Assembly: GCA_022013395.1 (NCBI GenBank)
Contig: JAKLQL010000242.1
Location: 1-6,241, forward strand
Direction of reading: 5' to 3'
Length of the DNA stretch: 6,241 bases
Origin: Acetobacterium sp.
GTDB lineage: Bacteria > Bacillota > Clostridia > Eubacteriales > Eubacteriaceae
Within the stretch, counting starts at the first letter, position 1; each line of letters begins with the position of its first letter. Both the position numbers and the translations under genes were made by a program. The notes beneath the pieces were generated by a model, which saw only the letters and a program-made list of their open reading frames with translations, was not told the origin of the DNA and did no database searches. Shown here piece by piece: positions 5,504 to 6,241 of the stretch.

Positions 5504-5794
5504 ATGCGATATCCTGCATTAAATGATTTAATTAAATTGGCGGACAATAAATATTCACTGGTATTGGCAACAGCAAAGCGAGCCAGAGAAATAGTCGACG
5601 GTGATGAGCCGCTGGTTAAAATAAAAATAGATAACCCGGTTACCATCGCAACGAATGAGATCTCAGAAGAAATGATTCATTGCGTCCATCGAGTTCACAC
5701 CCCAGAAGCTGAACTACTTGAAGAGACTAATGAAACGGAAGTACTGCTCTTTGACGCCGAAGAAAATAAAGATGCGTCAATTGTGATGGAATAG
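5504..5794 (+). CDS. rpoZ: DNA-directed RNA polymerase omega subunit
   Basis: This encodes a 96-residue omega subunit, which binds the beta' subunit and helps RNA polymerase assembly. The core motif is MRYPALNDLIKLADNKYSLVL (1-21) followed by ATAKRAREI (22-30), the hallmark of the family; TNEISEEMI (50-58) matches the following conserved helix region. From residue 68 the protein continues with a markedly acidic tail (11 Asp/Glu and one Lys among the last 29 residues), making it longer than the roughly 67-residue B. subtilis omega. The tail may be a lineage-specific extension. Position directly after gmk is the usual arrangement across bacteria. It starts three bases after the gmk stop and ends 13 bases before priA; coaBC, often next in Gram-positive bacteria, is not between them. 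Confidence 0.93.
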   Translation: MRYPALNDLIKLADNKYSLVLATAKRAREIVDGDEPLVKIKIDNPVTIATNEISEEMIHCVHRVHTPEAELLEETNETEVLLFDAEENKDASIVME

Positions 5795-5807
5795 GACCCA
5801 GACGATT

Positions 5808-6241
5808 GTGAAAATTGCCGAAGTTTTTTTAAACCAAAAGAACAAGCGTATTGATCATGCTTACGATTATCGCATTCCACAACAATTGGAATCGGTTCTA
5901 AAAGTTGGGATGCGTGTGGTTGTTTTATTTGGAAACGGAAATCGGCGTGTGGAAGGTTTTGTTGTATTTATTAAGGAAGCAACTGATTATTCAGGCAGAA
6001 TTAAAGAAATTATTGAGAATATTGATAGTCAGCCCGTTTTAAATAAAGAACAAATAGAATTGTGTCTTTGGATGAAGACCTCCTATTGTTCTTTATTTTA
6101 TGAAGCCCTCTCTTATTTTACGATGGCTGTTAAAATCAGTCAGGAAATTCATTATTATTATAGAAAAGACAATCTTGAGCTCGATCTAAAGGAGCACTGG
6201 TTTATTGAACATTATTATAATGGGAAAAATGAAGCGCTCAC
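5808..6241 (+). CDS. priA: Primosomal protein N' PriA, N-terminal part (cut by window edge)
   Basis: A reading frame from GTG 5808 stays open to the window end and encodes 144 residues. PriA is the 3'-to-5' DNA helicase that recognises stalled or collapsed replication forks and reloads the replisome. The visible part is the N-terminal 3'-DNA-binding domain. It opens MKIAEVFLNQ (GTG read as Met), with IDHAYDYRIP (15-24) and VGMRVVVLFGNGNRRVEGFVV (33-53), matching the family's GxRVxVPFG...xGxV pattern with Leu in place of Pro. The WMKTSYCSLFYEAL stretch fits the later conserved W-x-x-x-Y-x-C block. The helicase and zinc motifs would lie beyond the edge. GTG is the only standard start after an in-frame stop at 5784, and the upstream site is weak (AGGA at 5793-5796, overlapping the rpoZ stop), hinting at coupling to rpoZ. 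Confidence 0.9.
   Translation, partial: MKIAEVFLNQKNKRIDHAYDYRIPQQLESVLKVGMRVVVLFGNGNRRVEGFVVFIKEATDYSGRIKEIIENIDSQPVLNKEQIELCLWMKTSYCSLFYEALSYFTMAVKISQEIHYYYRKDNLELDLKEHWFIEHYYNGKNEAL

Overview
The window looks like a piece of core chromosome from a low-GC Gram-positive bacterium of the Clostridia, plausibly a Eubacteriaceae/Acetobacterium-type organism. The evidence is the gene set and order (ylmG-ylmH-rluD, and yicC-gmk-rpoZ-priA), the AT-rich codon use, strong Shine-Dalgarno sites and short spacers. The genus is an inference. I see no insertion sequence, phage gene, CRISPR array, rRNA or tRNA.

Layout. Positions 1-1812 (+) hold the end of a run of co-directional genes. These are the last 32 codons of a YggT/YlmG-type membrane protein, the S4-domain RNA-binding protein YlmH, and an RluA/RluD-family 23S rRNA pseudouridine synthase. 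Positions 1814-3583 (-) hold rqcH, encoding the NFACT-family protein that adds C-terminal alanine tails. It faces rluD, and the two stop codons are one base apart. Positions 3584-3932 form a 349-base divergent intergenic region. It carries a short extended -10 promoter candidate for rqcH and a near-consensus sigma-A promoter (TTGACT, 17 bases, TATAGT) firing rightward. The rightward promoter gives a leader of about 170 nt that could fold into an H-type pseudoknot. Positions 3933-6241 (+) hold the tight operon yicC (YicC/YloC endoribonuclease), gmk (guanylate kinase), rpoZ (RNA polymerase omega) and the first 144 codons of priA (primosomal helicase), cut by the window edge.

How the genes fit together. 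The left half concerns the ribosome. RluD-type enzymes modify 23S rRNA. YlmH and RqcH both act on stalled 50S subunits that carry peptidyl-tRNA (ribosome-associated quality control), so having both within 4 kb is notable. The right half is the classic housekeeping cluster linking RNA turnover, GMP-to-GDP phosphorylation, RNA polymerase assembly and replication restart. Several usual neighbours are absent from their common slots: lspA and/or divIVA between ylmH and rluD, remA between yicC and gmk, and coaBC between rpoZ and priA.

No clearly new system is visible. The best candidates for a second look are the structured leader of the yicC operon and a pair of mutually exclusive hairpins inside ylmH.
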